From an uncultured Naasia sp. (GTDB lineage Bacteria > Actinomycetota > Actinomycetes > Actinomycetales > Microbacteriaceae), in assembly GCA_913778905.1 (NCBI GenBank), contig CAJYYA010000023.1:1-64000 (forward strand): 64,000 bases of DNA, given 5' to 3'. Below are positions 16,223 to 28,187 of this stretch, one piece after another. Both the position numbers and the translations under genes were made by a program. The notes beneath the pieces were generated by a model. The model did no database searches, was not told where the DNA came from, and worked only from the letters and a program-made list of their open reading frames with translations. Numbering within the stretch: the stretch's first letter is position 1; each line of letters opens with the position of its first letter.

Positions 16223-17794
16223 TCAGCGGTCCGGGGTGGGTTCCGGATCCGGTGCCTCGTCCGAGTTGACCGACCGGATGTCGACGTCCGCCTCCGATGC
16301 CGTTCCGCCGACGTGGGCTGCGCCGGGACGCGGTTCGGGCACCGACTCGCCGGGCGTGACTCGACCCAGAACGGATGCGCCCGCGATACGAGGGGTGACC
16401 ACCCGGCGCGCGATGATGCCGCCCAGGGTCGTCCCCGCGGCGAGGGCCAGACCGATCGCGCCCGCCTGAGCGAGCGTGCGGACGCTCGTGTCGAGGGGCT
16501 CGCCGGACGCGATGCTCATGAGGCCCTGGTACAGCGCGACACCGGGCAGCAGCGGCACGATCCCGCAGACCGCTACGACGATGGCCGGATATCGGGTCCG
16601 GGCTCCGAGCCACTCCCCCGCGAAGCCGATGAGCAGCGCCGCGGCCGCGGTCGCCGCCGGGGTGCTGACGCCGTCGAGACGATCGAGGGAGGTGAGGACG
16701 AGATAGGCGCCACCGCCGGCGGCCCCCGCGACGAGCGACGTGCGCAAGCTCGCGTAGGACGACATGGCCCAGGCACCCGATGCCACAGCGGCGCCCGCCA
16801 CCTGAACCGCGAGCGGCCACGGATTGGCCGTCGTCTGCGCGAGCACCAGCTCGACCCCCAGGCGCCGGGCGATGTCGAGCACGCCGAGGATGCCGACCAC
16901 GATGCCGAGCGTCAGCAGCATGACCTCGAGAAGCCTGCCGCTCGCCGTCACGGGGAAGCCGTTGATGGCGTCGTCGACAGCGCCGACGAGCGACATACCC
17001 GCCAGCAGCACGATGATGCCCGACGCCACGACCACCCCCGGCGGGACCGTCTCGATCTCGAGCGGCATATAGGGAAGGGCCGCCAGGATCCCGGCCGCGA
17101 CGATGGCGGCGACGGCGGCACCGGCCACCTGCAGGAAGAACGCGGGCAGACCCCAGTGCGCGAGCACACGGATGACCGTGTCGATCAACGCCGTGGTGAC
17201 CGCAGCGATGACGACGATGAGAGGCCCGCCGCCGAGGAGCAGCGCGACGCCCGCCGCCATGACCATCAGCAGGAGCGTCACGACGGTGCGGCGGTAGCGG
17301 TGGGGCGCATCCAGGATCTCGTCGAGCTGCGCATGCGTGGCCTCGACGAAGTCGCGGGCGCTGTCGCGAACCCCGCGCTCCTCCAGCGCGTCGCCGACGC
17401 GCGCCGCAGCCGGGTTGGGGTCCAGGCCCCGGACCAGGTCCACGATGCGCGCGAGCCGGTCGTAATCGGCGGCTCGGGTCTGCACGACGCGGAGCACGCT
17501 CACCGGAGCCGTGTCATCCGTTCCGTCGGTCGCGACGAGGATCGAGGTGAACGTCACGTCGACCTGGCATTCGAGACCGAACACCCGGCACACGCGCGTG
17601 ATGGCGGCGGTCACCTCAGCCCCGGCGGCTCCGAGCGACAGCATCGACTCGCCGAAGCGGACCGCCAATTCGAGGACCGAACGGATGGTCTGCTCGGCGA
17701 GCAGCGCGCGACGGGCACGGCGCCCCACGGGGGTCGCCGGCGGCAGCCCCGACAGACGGAGCGAGCCGAGGCGGAGGAGCTTCCGGGCCCGCAC
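16223..17794 (-). CDS. thrE: ThrE-type threonine/serine exporter
   Basis: This 523-residue protein has the actinobacterial ThrE layout: a cytoplasmic N-terminal half (DUF1212-like, about 25-170, with TIRSVLELAVRFGESMLSLGAAGAEV) and two membrane-helix bundles totalling about ten helices. It exports threonine and serine. The GTG at 17794 lies four bases after the helicase stop, so translation is probably coupled. An in-frame extension further upstream would overlap the helicase and is low-complexity, so I rejected it. The tail of about 60 residues is acidic and proline-rich (residues about 465-523). Confidence 0.88.
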   Translation of the reverse strand: MRARKLLRLGSLRLSGLPPATPVGRRARRALLAEQTIRSVLELAVRFGESMLSLGAAGAEVTAAITRVCRVFGLECQVDVTFTSILVATDGTDDTAPVSVLRVVQTRAADYDRLARIVDLVRGLDPNPAAARVGDALEERGVRDSARDFVEATHAQLDEILDAPHRYRRTVVTLLLMVMAAGVALLLGGGPLIVVIAAVTTALIDTVIRVLAHWGLPAFFLQVAGAAVAAIVAAGILAALPYMPLEIETVPPGVVVASGIIVLLAGMSLVGAVDDAINGFPVTASGRLLEVMLLTLGIVVGILGVLDIARRLGVELVLAQTTANPWPLAVQVAGAAVASGAWAMSSYASLRTSLVAGAAGGGAYLVLTSLDRLDGVSTPAATAAAALLIGFAGEWLGARTRYPAIVVAVCGIVPLLPGVALYQGLMSIASGEPLDTSVRTLAQAGAIGLALAAGTTLGGIIARRVVTPRIAGASVLGRVTPGESVPEPRPGAAHVGGTASEADVDIRSVNSDEAPDPEPTPDR

Positions 17795-17798
17795 GCGG

Positions 17799-19925
17799 TC
17801 AGCGGCGCGAGCCGGAGAGCGCGTCGTCGAGCAGGGACATGAGCGCCTGCAGCTGCACCGAGCTCTCAGCCGACTCCTCGATCTCTTCGCCATCGAGCGC
17901 CCGGGCCGCGAGACCCGCCTTGCTGTCGATGAGCTCGGCGATCTTCGCGTCGATCGTGTGCGCCGCGATGATGCGCCAGGCCGTGACGGGCACGTCCTGA
18001 CCGATGCGGTGCACGCGGTCGATGGCCTGCTGCTGCTCGGCGGCCGTCCACGACAGCTCGGCGAGCACGACATCGGATGCGGCCTGCAGGTTGAGACCGA
18101 CACCCGCGGCGGTCAGCGAGCAGATCGCGGCTCCGACCTCGGGGTCCTTATCGAACGCGTCGATCTGCGCCTGACGCTGGAGCGCGGTCTGGTCGCCGCG
18201 GATCGAGATCGTCTTGATGTCGCGGCGGGCGAAGACGGCCTCGGCCTGATCCATGACGTCGATGTGCTTGGCGAAGAACACGACCTTGCCGACCGAGCGG
18301 GCCAGCTGGGTCGCGTAATCGGCAGCGAGTGCCGCCTTGGCCTGACCGATCCGGCGGACCATGGTGAACACGTTCTCGCCGGTCTTCGAGGCCTTCGACT
18401 CGTCGAGCTCGGCCTGAGCGACGAGGCGGATGACCTCGCGACGCTCCTCGGGCGAGACCTTCGACGCCGTGACGCCGCGGTTCTGCAGGATCGCTCGGTA
18501 GCGCGACGACAGACGGGCCGCGAGTTCCTTCTCAGCCTGCCGGATCGAACGACCGAGGTCGTCGTCCAGCTCGACGGGGAGGTCGACGACGCGCTTGGCG
18601 GGGAGGTCGGCGGCAACATCGATCTTGCGGCGGCGCACCATGCCCATGTCGACGACGGCCTGACGGGCCTCCGGGAAGAAGCCGAAGTCGGCCGGAGTGA
18701 GCCCGGTCTCCTCGAGGCGACCGAGCAGCTCCGCGCGGGGGCCCTTGTCGTCGATCCAGCCGAGGAACTGCCAGATGGCCTTGAAGTCCTCGACGCTGTT
18801 GATCAGCGGGGTACCAGTCAGGGCGATCATGAGCGGATTGCGGTTGCGCTCGCGCAGGCTCGCGGCCAGGGCGAGCACGTTGCGCGACCGCTGAGACGTG
18901 AGGTTCTTGATGAAGTGGGCCTCGTCGACGACCATGCCCTTGAAGCCCAGCGTCTTGAGCCACGACATGTGGCGGTCGAGCACCTCGTAGTTGACGACGA
19001 CCACGTCGGCGAACGCGTCGAGGTCGTCACCGTCGCCGTGGATGACGGTCGCGCGGCGACCCGGCGTCCACTTCTCGACCTCGCGCGCCCAGTTCATCTT
19101 CACGACGTTGGGGACGACGGCGACGAGCGGATAGGCGTTCGCGGCGGACGCGGCGATGAGGCTCTGCGCGGTCTTGCCGAGACCCGGCTCGTCGGCGAGC
19201 AGGAACGTGCGGTGACCGCGGCGGACGCTCTCGAGGAAGCGCGCCTGGTGCTGCATGAGCTCGGTACCCGACGGGGCGAGGCGATCCCGGTCGAGCGGCT
19301 CGGGGAGCGGCATGCTCGCAGCCGACCCGGCTGCGCCGTACTCGAAGCTCTTGAACAGAGGACCGAGGAGTTCCCAGTTCGCGAGGCGACGCGCTGTGGG
19401 CTGCGGCGCGGCGAGCGAGAAGTCGGGGGCGAGGAACGGGTTGGCCATGATCCGCGCCTTGACGGATCCGGGGACGACCTGACGCTCGGAGGCGACAGCC
19501 TGCTTGGCGGGTTCGGGGGCGACGACCTCGGGAGGGGTCTCGACCCCGGCGTCCTCGAGCATGCGACGGCGGAGCGAGCGCGCGGCGTCACTGCCGGGCT
19601 TGTCCGTCTCGAGCAGCGCGATGAGCGATGTGTCGCGGGCTGCGGTCTTCGCCAGGATGGTCGCGACCCCGTCGAGTCGTTTGAGCGTCTCGGCGCGGTC
19701 GCCGTCGCTCATGACGGCGGCCTTGGCGCGCTGGCGCTCCTCGCGGACGAGCAGCGCGATGACCTGGAACTTGGTGCGGTTGGCGGGACTGAGCGCCCCA
19801 CGCTGGGCGGCGCCCTCGATCTCGCGCACGGCACGCGCGAGAACGGGGATCAATCCCTCGTTGTCGGCCTGCTTGCCGCTCTTGGAGCGGGGGCGGGTCA
19901 GCTGCGCCTGGCTCGATCGAGCCAT
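17799..19925 (-). CDS. SNF2-family DEAD/DEAH-box helicase
   Basis: This 708-residue ATPase has the SNF2 motor motifs: Walker A DEPGLGKT (245-252), DEAH (334-337), TGTP (370-373) and the C-terminal motif VI QAIDRVHRIGQ (about 655). The first 200 residues are not recognised and carry charged helices. The last 30 are low-complexity. Members act as DNA translocases in repair or chromatin-like remodelling; the exact substrate is unknown. The ATG at 19925 has a strong ribosome binding site (GAGGAGGA). The thrE gene follows after four bases, a functionally odd pairing. Confidence 0.92.
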   Translation of the reverse strand: MARSSQAQLTRPRSKSGKQADNEGLIPVLARAVREIEGAAQRGALSPANRTKFQVIALLVREERQRAKAAVMSDGDRAETLKRLDGVATILAKTAARDTSLIALLETDKPGSDAARSLRRRMLEDAGVETPPEVVAPEPAKQAVASERQVVPGSVKARIMANPFLAPDFSLAAPQPTARRLANWELLGPLFKSFEYGAAGSAASMPLPEPLDRDRLAPSGTELMQHQARFLESVRRGHRTFLLADEPGLGKTAQSLIAASAANAYPLVAVVPNVVKMNWAREVEKWTPGRRATVIHGDGDDLDAFADVVVVNYEVLDRHMSWLKTLGFKGMVVDEAHFIKNLTSQRSRNVLALAASLRERNRNPLMIALTGTPLINSVEDFKAIWQFLGWIDDKGPRAELLGRLEETGLTPADFGFFPEARQAVVDMGMVRRRKIDVAADLPAKRVVDLPVELDDDLGRSIRQAEKELAARLSSRYRAILQNRGVTASKVSPEERREVIRLVAQAELDESKASKTGENVFTMVRRIGQAKAALAADYATQLARSVGKVVFFAKHIDVMDQAEAVFARRDIKTISIRGDQTALQRQAQIDAFDKDPEVGAAICSLTAAGVGLNLQAASDVVLAELSWTAAEQQQAIDRVHRIGQDVPVTAWRIIAAHTIDAKIAELIDSKAGLAARALDGEEIEESAESSVQLQALMSLLDDALSGSRR

Positions 19926-20278
19926 GGGTCCTCCTCGTGGGCCCCGCGTCGCGCGCCCGTCCGTTCTCCTTCGAGGCGGCGTCGCGAGGATCGTGCGTGT
20001 AGTTGCTGCAGGCGGCGGCCTGCTCAGGTGGTGCGACCGGCCCCTAGGTGCCGGATGATGCTGGGTGATGCGTCTGTGAGCAGCGTCGTCTCGCACTCCG
20101 GCGGAATCTCAGAGGCTACGGATTCCCAGCTGTCGGGCCGACGGTGCCGAACGGCACGTGCGGACAGATCCCCTCGATCTGGGCGGTCCGGCGATCTGAG
20201 CAACCCGAGGGCGTGTGGCCCGGGGTCAGAACTGGAATGTCGGAGGACGCTCTGCGGCTATGATACCTCACGAGTCCG
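19926..20278. other. 353-bp gap upstream of the helicase gene
   Basis: I see no credible gene here. The stretch must hold the helicase promoter. It contains two short dyads: a near-palindrome CCGGCCCCTAGGTGCCGG at 20037-20054 and GTGCCG-AA-CGGCAC at 20144-20157. Either could be an operator; neither is assigned. Confidence 0.4.
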
Positions 20279-21817
20279 TCAGGACAGGTCGGACGTGGCG
20301 GGCCCTTCGATCCGCGTGCCGTCGGCGGCGAAACGGGATCCGTGGAGAGGGCAGTCCCAGCTCTTCTCCTGGTCGTTCCAGCCGAGGATCCCGGCGAGGT
20401 GCGGACACACCGCGTTGACCGTTCGCGTCCGGCCGCCCATGGTGCACATGCCCACGGGCACGCCGCCCTTCAGGCCGACGACGCCCTGTCCCTCTGCGGG
20501 CGCCTCCTCCGGGAGCGGCGTCGTGACGGCGACGGCCCAGCCGAGAGCGGCTTCGCGACCGACGGCGAGATTCTCCGCGACGCCCTTCGCGATGCTCGGC
20601 GGCCGGGTCACGCGGCGCCCGATGGTCGACGCCCAGGCCGGCTTGTCGCCGAGCAGTTCCATGGCTATGCGCAGCGCGCCGCCCACGGCGTTGGTCATCC
20701 CCCACTTGGCGTAGCCCGTGCCGAAGAACACCCGTCCCGCCGACCGCGGCAGCCAGCCGACGAACGGGATGGGATTCGCCGGCACGTAGTCCTGCGCCGA
20801 CCAGACGTGGGTCCGAGTCACGCCGGGGAAGTACTGCTCCGTCCAGCGCTCGAGGTCGGCGACGAGCTCGCTCGGGCGCTCCTCGCGCCCGACCGGGTGC
20901 CCGTTGCCGCCGATCAGGAGCAGCTCGCCCTCCGCATCGCCGAAACCGTCGGCCTCGACGATCGGCGTCGTGCGGACCGAGCGCGTCGGCTGGTCGGCGG
21001 AGACGTACATGGCCCCGTCGTAGCCCGGCCGGTCCCCCGGCGTGCGGAACGCGAGGCCGTAGGAGCGATGCGCCGAGACCTTCGCGAAGTAGAGGCCGCG
21101 ATCGAGGATCGGGACCCCGGTGGCGAGCACGACGCGGCGCGCCCGCACCGAACCTCCGCCGTCGATGAGGACCCGCGCATCCGATCCCGCCCCGAGCGCC
21201 CGGACCCGGCGGACACGCGTGTTCTCGACGAGAGTCCCGCCGCGGGCCCGGAAGTCGTCCGCGAGCGCCACGAGCGTCGCGACCGGATCGATCTGCGCCT
21301 GATCCCGCAGCCGCACGGCCCCGAAGGAGGGGAACGGGAGCTCGAGGTCGCGCACCTTCTCGACGGGCAGTCCGAGGGTCGCAGCGGCCAGCTGCTCGTC
21401 GTCGATCTTCGCCGTGCCGTCGGGCGAGCCCGCGTAGGTGTAGGCGTCGCGCACCTGGTGATCGACACCATGGTCTTCCAGGTAGCGGAGCAGCCAGGCC
21501 TGGCCCTCGCGGTTCATGGTCACGTACGCATCGGCGTTCTTCTTCGCCGTCTCGGACAGCAGTCGCGAGTACATGGTGCCCTGCAGGAGGCTGACCTTGG
21601 CGGTGCTCCCCCCGGTCGTCAGCCCGCCGACCCGACCCGCCTCGAGGATCGCGACGCTCTTCCCCGCACGGACGAGCAGCAGGGCGGTGACGAGCCCGGT
21701 GAGTCCGGCACCGACCACGACCACGTCGTAGCGGGAGTCGTCCACGAGGTCGGACACCGGAAAGGTGGTCCCGCTCTCGCCGCGCCGGTCGTTCCTGTCC
21801 TGCCAGAGAGAAGCCAT
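20279..21817 (-). CDS. FAD-dependent oxidoreductase with C-terminal Rieske domain
   Basis: This 512-residue protein has an N-terminal FAD-binding Rossmann fold (GAGLTG at 36-41, in [17 protein letters not shown]) of the DadA/glycine-oxidase type. A C-terminal Rieske [2Fe-2S] domain has ligands C471, H473, C489 and H492 in CPHLAG and CPLHGSRF. Similar fusions are annotated as FAD-dependent amine or amino-acid oxidoreductases whose substrates are mostly unknown. The start at ATG 21817 is where family similarity begins; its ribosome binding site is weak. The gene is divergent from the phosphodiesterase gene. Confidence 0.87.
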   Translation of the reverse strand: MASLWQDRNDRRGESGTTFPVSDLVDDSRYDVVVVGAGLTGLVTALLLVRAGKSVAILEAGRVGGLTTGGSTAKVSLLQGTMYSRLLSETAKKNADAYVTMNREGQAWLLRYLEDHGVDHQVRDAYTYAGSPDGTAKIDDEQLAAATLGLPVEKVRDLELPFPSFGAVRLRDQAQIDPVATLVALADDFRARGGTLVENTRVRRVRALGAGSDARVLIDGGGSVRARRVVLATGVPILDRGLYFAKVSAHRSYGLAFRTPGDRPGYDGAMYVSADQPTRSVRTTPIVEADGFGDAEGELLLIGGNGHPVGREERPSELVADLERWTEQYFPGVTRTHVWSAQDYVPANPIPFVGWLPRSAGRVFFGTGYAKWGMTNAVGGALRIAMELLGDKPAWASTIGRRVTRPPSIAKGVAENLAVGREAALGWAVAVTTPLPEEAPAEGQGVVGLKGGVPVGMCTMGGRTRTVNAVCPHLAGILGWNDQEKSWDCPLHGSRFAADGTRIEGPATSDLS

Positions 21818-22009
21818 GGGCGCGACGCTAGACACCGCTCCCGTGGGAACCCCGAGAGGGGCGTGGAGCCAAGAATTCACCATGTCTTCACGCCTTCGGG
21901 GCCCGGGAACAGACCGCCCTTCTTCCGGGTTTGCTTGACTGGTACGAAACATGCTCGAAACAATCGACGAGCCATCCCGGCCCGCGATTCAGGAAGGATC
22001 CTGCGACCC

Positions 22010-24506
<2,497 letters not shown>

Positions 24507-24544
24507 GACCCGGGGTCCACTGAACCCCAGCCGGACTGACGCAT

Positions 24545-24586
24545 GAACAAAGGGCCGGTCCTCCTCGGAGGACCGGCCCTTTGTTC
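24545..24586. terminator. Strong hairpin terminator after argG
   Basis: A 20-bp perfect stem (GAACAAAGGGCCGGTCCTCC and its complement, two-base loop) lies between the convergent argG and the GH43 gene, with A/T-rich outer ends suited to both directions. Confidence 0.9.
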
Positions 24587-24628
24587 ATTCCGTCCGGCTC
24601 TTCAGACCGTCCGGCCGAGGTGCGCCCT

Positions 24629-27600
24629 TCAGCCGCACCTGGCTGCCTTGTAAGGAGCTGTCACCGACGACGTGGCGCTGCCGCTCGTCACGGCTCCGGT
24701 GAGAGTGCCCGCATCGATCGACGCCGCGCGCGTCGAGATCGTCAGCGCGGCCGAGGAGCCGGCTGAGACCTGCTGGGTGCGGGCTCCCCACGGGGTCTGC
24801 CACGACACCGTCGCCGCGGAGCTTCCGCTGTTCTTCGACGTCAGGGTCATCGTCACCTTCCCCGCAACGCATCGCGGGGTCGCCGTCGCGGTGACCGTAC
24901 TGGCCGAGGCCGTCACGGTGATCGTCGCGGTGACGTTGCGGTTGGCGGGTGCCACCTCCTGATCCTTCGTCAGGGACAGGTCGAGCAGACCGTTGGCCCG
25001 CACGTTGACCGACTTGAACCAGGTGTTGCGGTCCGGGTCGAACAGTCCGCCCGCTCCGTTCGGATCCGTCGCCGTGTGCGGATCGGGGTAAGGACGCGCG
25101 TGATAGGCCAGCATCAGGTTGCCCGCCGAATCGGCGATGAACGAGTTGTGGCCGGTCCCCGCCTGCTGGCGGGTGTAGCTCGTCTCGTCGGCACCGATCC
25201 GTCCGCTCGCCGTGTCGTTGGTGTCGAGGACCGGATACGGCGTGGAGGTCCAGCTTGCGGGATCGCGCAGATCCGAGTCGGCAGCCGCGTTGAGCATCCC
25301 CATCGAGTAGTACTTGTCGACGGTGCCGCCGGAGTAGGTGATGTAGACGCGATCGCCCTGCTTCACCAGGTACGGGGCTTCGACGACCGGCTGGTCGCCG
25401 CCCTCGACGGTGTCGGAGGGCGTCGGCGCCTGCTTGCCGAACTCCCACCAGTAGCTCTGAGCGTAAATGCGGCTGGGGGTGCCGTCGATGAGCGGAAGGG
25501 TCCCCTTGGGGCCCATCTTGGCCTTGGCGATGGAGATGGTGTTCCCCGAGGGCAGCACCCAGTATCCCTGCGCCTGCCCGTTCTCCTGGCGCTCGTAGTA
25601 GTTCACATCGAACGGCGCGCCCTCGAGCACGACCGGCTCGCCCCAGTTGGCGCGGTTCATGAAACCGCCCTCCTTGATCGACGCATCGGTGCCCGTGTAG
25701 GGGATCAGAACGGTGTTGTCGCACCACGCCTGGGTGAGCTGATAGCCGCGGTTCATCCCCGCGACGATCCACCACGTTCCGTTGATCTTGTGGAACTCCT
25801 GCGCCCAGATCCAACCGCCCCATCCGTAGTGCGTGTTGGGGTACTGGCCTTCGCGTCCGGGCGTACCGGCGTCGGGGTCGACGACGATCTGCTCGGGTGC
25901 ATTCTCGAGCCCCTCGAGAGTGGTCGCCCGCTTGAGGCCGATCTTCCGATAGCTCTTGCTCTCATCGACCGGTCCGGTCGAGGGCTGAGCGTAATGCGAT
26001 CCGGTCAGGTAGTAGTAGCCGTCGTCGGGGTTGTAGAAGACGTGCGGATCGGCCCGCGCATCGTTCACCATGGCTTCCACGTCCTGCTTGAGCGTGCCCT
26101 GCACCTGGTAGGTGCCGGCCTTCGACGTGTCCACCTTGGACAGCGACTCCTTCTGCCAGATCACGTCGAGATTCTTGGTCGAACCGTCGTTGTAGTCGAG
26201 GGTCGCCTGCTTCGGCAGCGCGGATGCGACGTCGGCCGCAGTCGCGCCCTGTTTCACCTCGCCGCCTGCGAGGGGCCTCACGCCCGTGTTGCTGAGATCG
26301 ACGTAGTTGGCGTAGAAGGTCTCGAACTCACCGGAGGTCAGGGCCACGTCGCTGGCCTGACCCTGAGCGGTGAACGCCGGCAGTCCCTGACCGCCGACGC
26401 CGAGCTGTCGAACGTCCGCCTTCGTCGTGGCGCCCCCGGCGGCGCCCGCGTCGAGCGTCGAGAACACGGTGACGCGACCCTCACCCGTCAAGAGGTCGGT
26501 CCAGAAGAGCTTGTAGGCGGAGGATGCGCTGTCGAAGACCACGCGAGGGTCGGAGACGACGGATCCCGACGCGACCCGAAGCACACGTTGGGATCCGAAG
26601 GTGCGGCCGTCCGGCGACGTCCAGACGTACACGGAATCGGTGGCGTTGTTCTGCGACGCGACCGCCCCGAGGCGTCCGTCCTTGTCACGGAAGACCGCCG
26701 GGGACCCCATCTGGGAGTTCGGCCGGGCGGACTGCGCGCCGTCCGGCGCGACGTACAGGATCGCCTGCCCCCGGTTGAGAGGCTCCCAGGTCGAAGCTCC
26801 CGCACGCCGTGCGGAGACGAACAGCGCATCGGAGCGGCGGTCGTCGTTGTAGGCCAACGGATCGTCCTTGACGCCGTCGGCGGTCGTGACCGTCTTGACG
26901 TAACTCGCGATGCGTCCGCCGGGCTCGGCGATCTCGGCGTCCCAGGTGTAGGTCTGGGTCTGACCCTCGACCGCGGCCTGCAGCCGTACGTTCACAGTTG
27001 CCGCGCCGAGTCCGCTCGTGTCGACGGCACCGCCCGCGCCGACCCGCGACGCGCCCGCGCCGGTCGCAGACCATGTCACCTTGCTGCCGAGAACGCTGGA
27101 CGGCAGCGAATCGAGCAGCACCGGGGGTACGGCGAGTGCCGCAGCCGGGTCGGCGGCGACGTCGGACGGGAGGGCGCCGAGCTCACTGCCGGTCAACGCC
27201 TTGTCGTAGACCCGGACGTTGTCGACGAGTCCACTGAAGTACTCGCCGCCTCCCCAGTTTGCCTTGCCGATCTGCAGCACTCCGCCCGCGCTTCCGAGGA
27301 TCTGGGAGAGCGACTTGCCCTGGGTGTTCACCGCGACGGGCTTGCGGTCGACGAAGAGTCGGGCGGTTCCGTCCGAGAGGACGAGGTCGACGTGTTTCCA
27401 AGCGGTCGTGCTCGGTCCCGTCAGATTGCCCGAGCTGTCGCGCCCCGCGGTGTTCGCGTATCGCTCCACCGTGATCCCGGTGGTGCGATCGAGCACTCCG
27501 AGGTACTTCTCCCGGCCGTACTCCTGGCGGTCCGCGCTGCGAGCGGCGAAGACGGACCAGCCGACGTTGCCGTTCGCGGCCGGCAGGCTGTCGTAGGAGA

Positions 27601-27952
27601 TCGTGACGGAGTCGCGCCCCTTCAGCAGCGGCGTCCCATCGGAGGCCGTGAGGTCGAGCCAGAACCCGGACGAGAGGTTCGCCGCCTTGCCCTGGCCGGA
27701 TCGGCCGTCGACGAGGGAGGCCGTGCCACGGATGGCGGCGTTGCCGGAACGGTCGCGGAACGCGCCGTCGACCGGTGCCGTGTCGAAGGTCAGCTCGGTG
27801 AGCAGGCTGTCCGCCGCTGTGGCGGCCGACGCCGCCGAGGCGGGCCCGCCTATGGCGGGCAGGACGCCTGCGGCGAGCACGCACGCTGTCAGCGATGCCA
27901 GGGCCGCGCGTCGGGCGGCCTGCCGATGCGGGGCTGTGGTTCGGGTCGTCAT
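24629..27952 (-). CDS. Secreted multidomain GH43-family glycoside hydrolase (arabinan-type), protein 1
   Basis: This 1107-residue protein has a signal peptide (residues 1-40, ending ASA-A). A LamG/concanavalin-like domain follows (about 45-250), then Ig-like segments and a domain of about 200 residues that itself looks like a five-bladed propeller. A Big_4-type Ig domain with LDYNDGSTKNLDVIW precedes the GH43 catalytic domain (about 655-1000). That domain has the GH43 aspartate in ADPHVF, the WIWAQEF block and the general-acid glutamate in EAPYL. The last 83 residues (from 1025) form the two-cysteine module shared with the next two genes (C1028, C1106). GH43 enzymes act mostly on arabinan and xylan; the exact substrate is unknown. 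It is divergent from proteins 2 and 3. Confidence 0.88.
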   Translation of the reverse strand: MTTRTTAPHRQAARRAALASLTACVLAAGVLPAIGGPASAASAATAADSLLTELTFDTAPVDGAFRDRSGNAAIRGTASLVDGRSGQGKAANLSSGFWLDLTASDGTPLLKGRDSVTISYDSLPAANGNVGWSVFAARSADRQEYGREKYLGVLDRTTGITVERYANTAGRDSSGNLTGPSTTAWKHVDLVLSDGTARLFVDRKPVAVNTQGKSLSQILGSAGGVLQIGKANWGGGEYFSGLVDNVRVYDKALTGSELGALPSDVAADPAAALAVPPVLLDSLPSSVLGSKVTWSATGAGASRVGAGGAVDTSGLGAATVNVRLQAAVEGQTQTYTWDAEIAEPGGRIASYVKTVTTADGVKDDPLAYNDDRRSDALFVSARRAGASTWEPLNRGQAILYVAPDGAQSARPNSQMGSPAVFRDKDGRLGAVASQNNATDSVYVWTSPDGRTFGSQRVLRVASGSVVSDPRVVFDSASSAYKLFWTDLLTGEGRVTVFSTLDAGAAGGATTKADVRQLGVGGQGLPAFTAQGQASDVALTSGEFETFYANYVDLSNTGVRPLAGGEVKQGATAADVASALPKQATLDYNDGSTKNLDVIWQKESLSKVDTSKAGTYQVQGTLKQDVEAMVNDARADPHVFYNPDDGYYYLTGSHYAQPSTGPVDESKSYRKIGLKRATTLEGLENAPEQIVVDPDAGTPGREGQYPNTHYGWGGWIWAQEFHKINGTWWIVAGMNRGYQLTQAWCDNTVLIPYTGTDASIKEGGFMNRANWGEPVVLEGAPFDVNYYERQENGQAQGYWVLPSGNTISIAKAKMGPKGTLPLIDGTPSRIYAQSYWWEFGKQAPTPSDTVEGGDQPVVEAPYLVKQGDRVYITYSGGTVDKYYSMGMLNAAADSDLRDPASWTSTPYPVLDTNDTASGRIGADETSYTRQQAGTGHNSFIADSAGNLMLAYHARPYPDPHTATDPNGAGGLFDPDRNTWFKSVNVRANGLLDLSLTKDQEVAPANRNVTATITVTASASTVTATATPRCVAGKVTMTLTSKNSGSSAATVSWQTPWGARTQQVSAGSSAALTISTRAASIDAGTLTGAVTSGSATSSVTAPYKAARCG

Positions 27953-28062
27953 CGATCCGTGCCTCTCTTGCGAGATCGTCGTCGATCTCGCTTCGGGAAA
28001 TGGGAACCCCCGCGGCGTCGGTGACGGACGGCTCGGCGGTGAGGGTCACCCTACTGAAAAGA

Positions 28063-28076
28063 TGTTCCCGGTAACA
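28063..28076. promoter_or_regulatory. Palindrome in the divergent GH43 promoter region
   Basis: TGTTCCCGGTAACA is a 14-base near-palindrome centred on CCGG, with one mismatched pair. The size and centre resemble LacI-family operators. It overlaps a possible minus-strand promoter (TTGTTA at 28076-28071, 18-base spacer, TAGGGT near 28052-28047) and lies upstream of a possible plus-strand -10 (TAGGCT at 28088-28093). It could therefore control both arms of the locus. No LacI gene is in the window. Confidence 0.4.
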
Positions 28077-28187
28077 AACATTTTGTGTAGGCTCCCCCAC
28101 AGTCCCCCGGTGAGTTCCCCTCGCTATCCGGGGGTGCCCCGCGCGCCGCGCGTGACGAACGAAGACGTTCACGAAAGGGACGATTCT

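Noticed and set aside
17795-18103. Extending ThrE upstream to 18103
   Set aside because: The extra 103 residues are serine/arginine-rich shadow of the helicase C terminus and match no ThrE.
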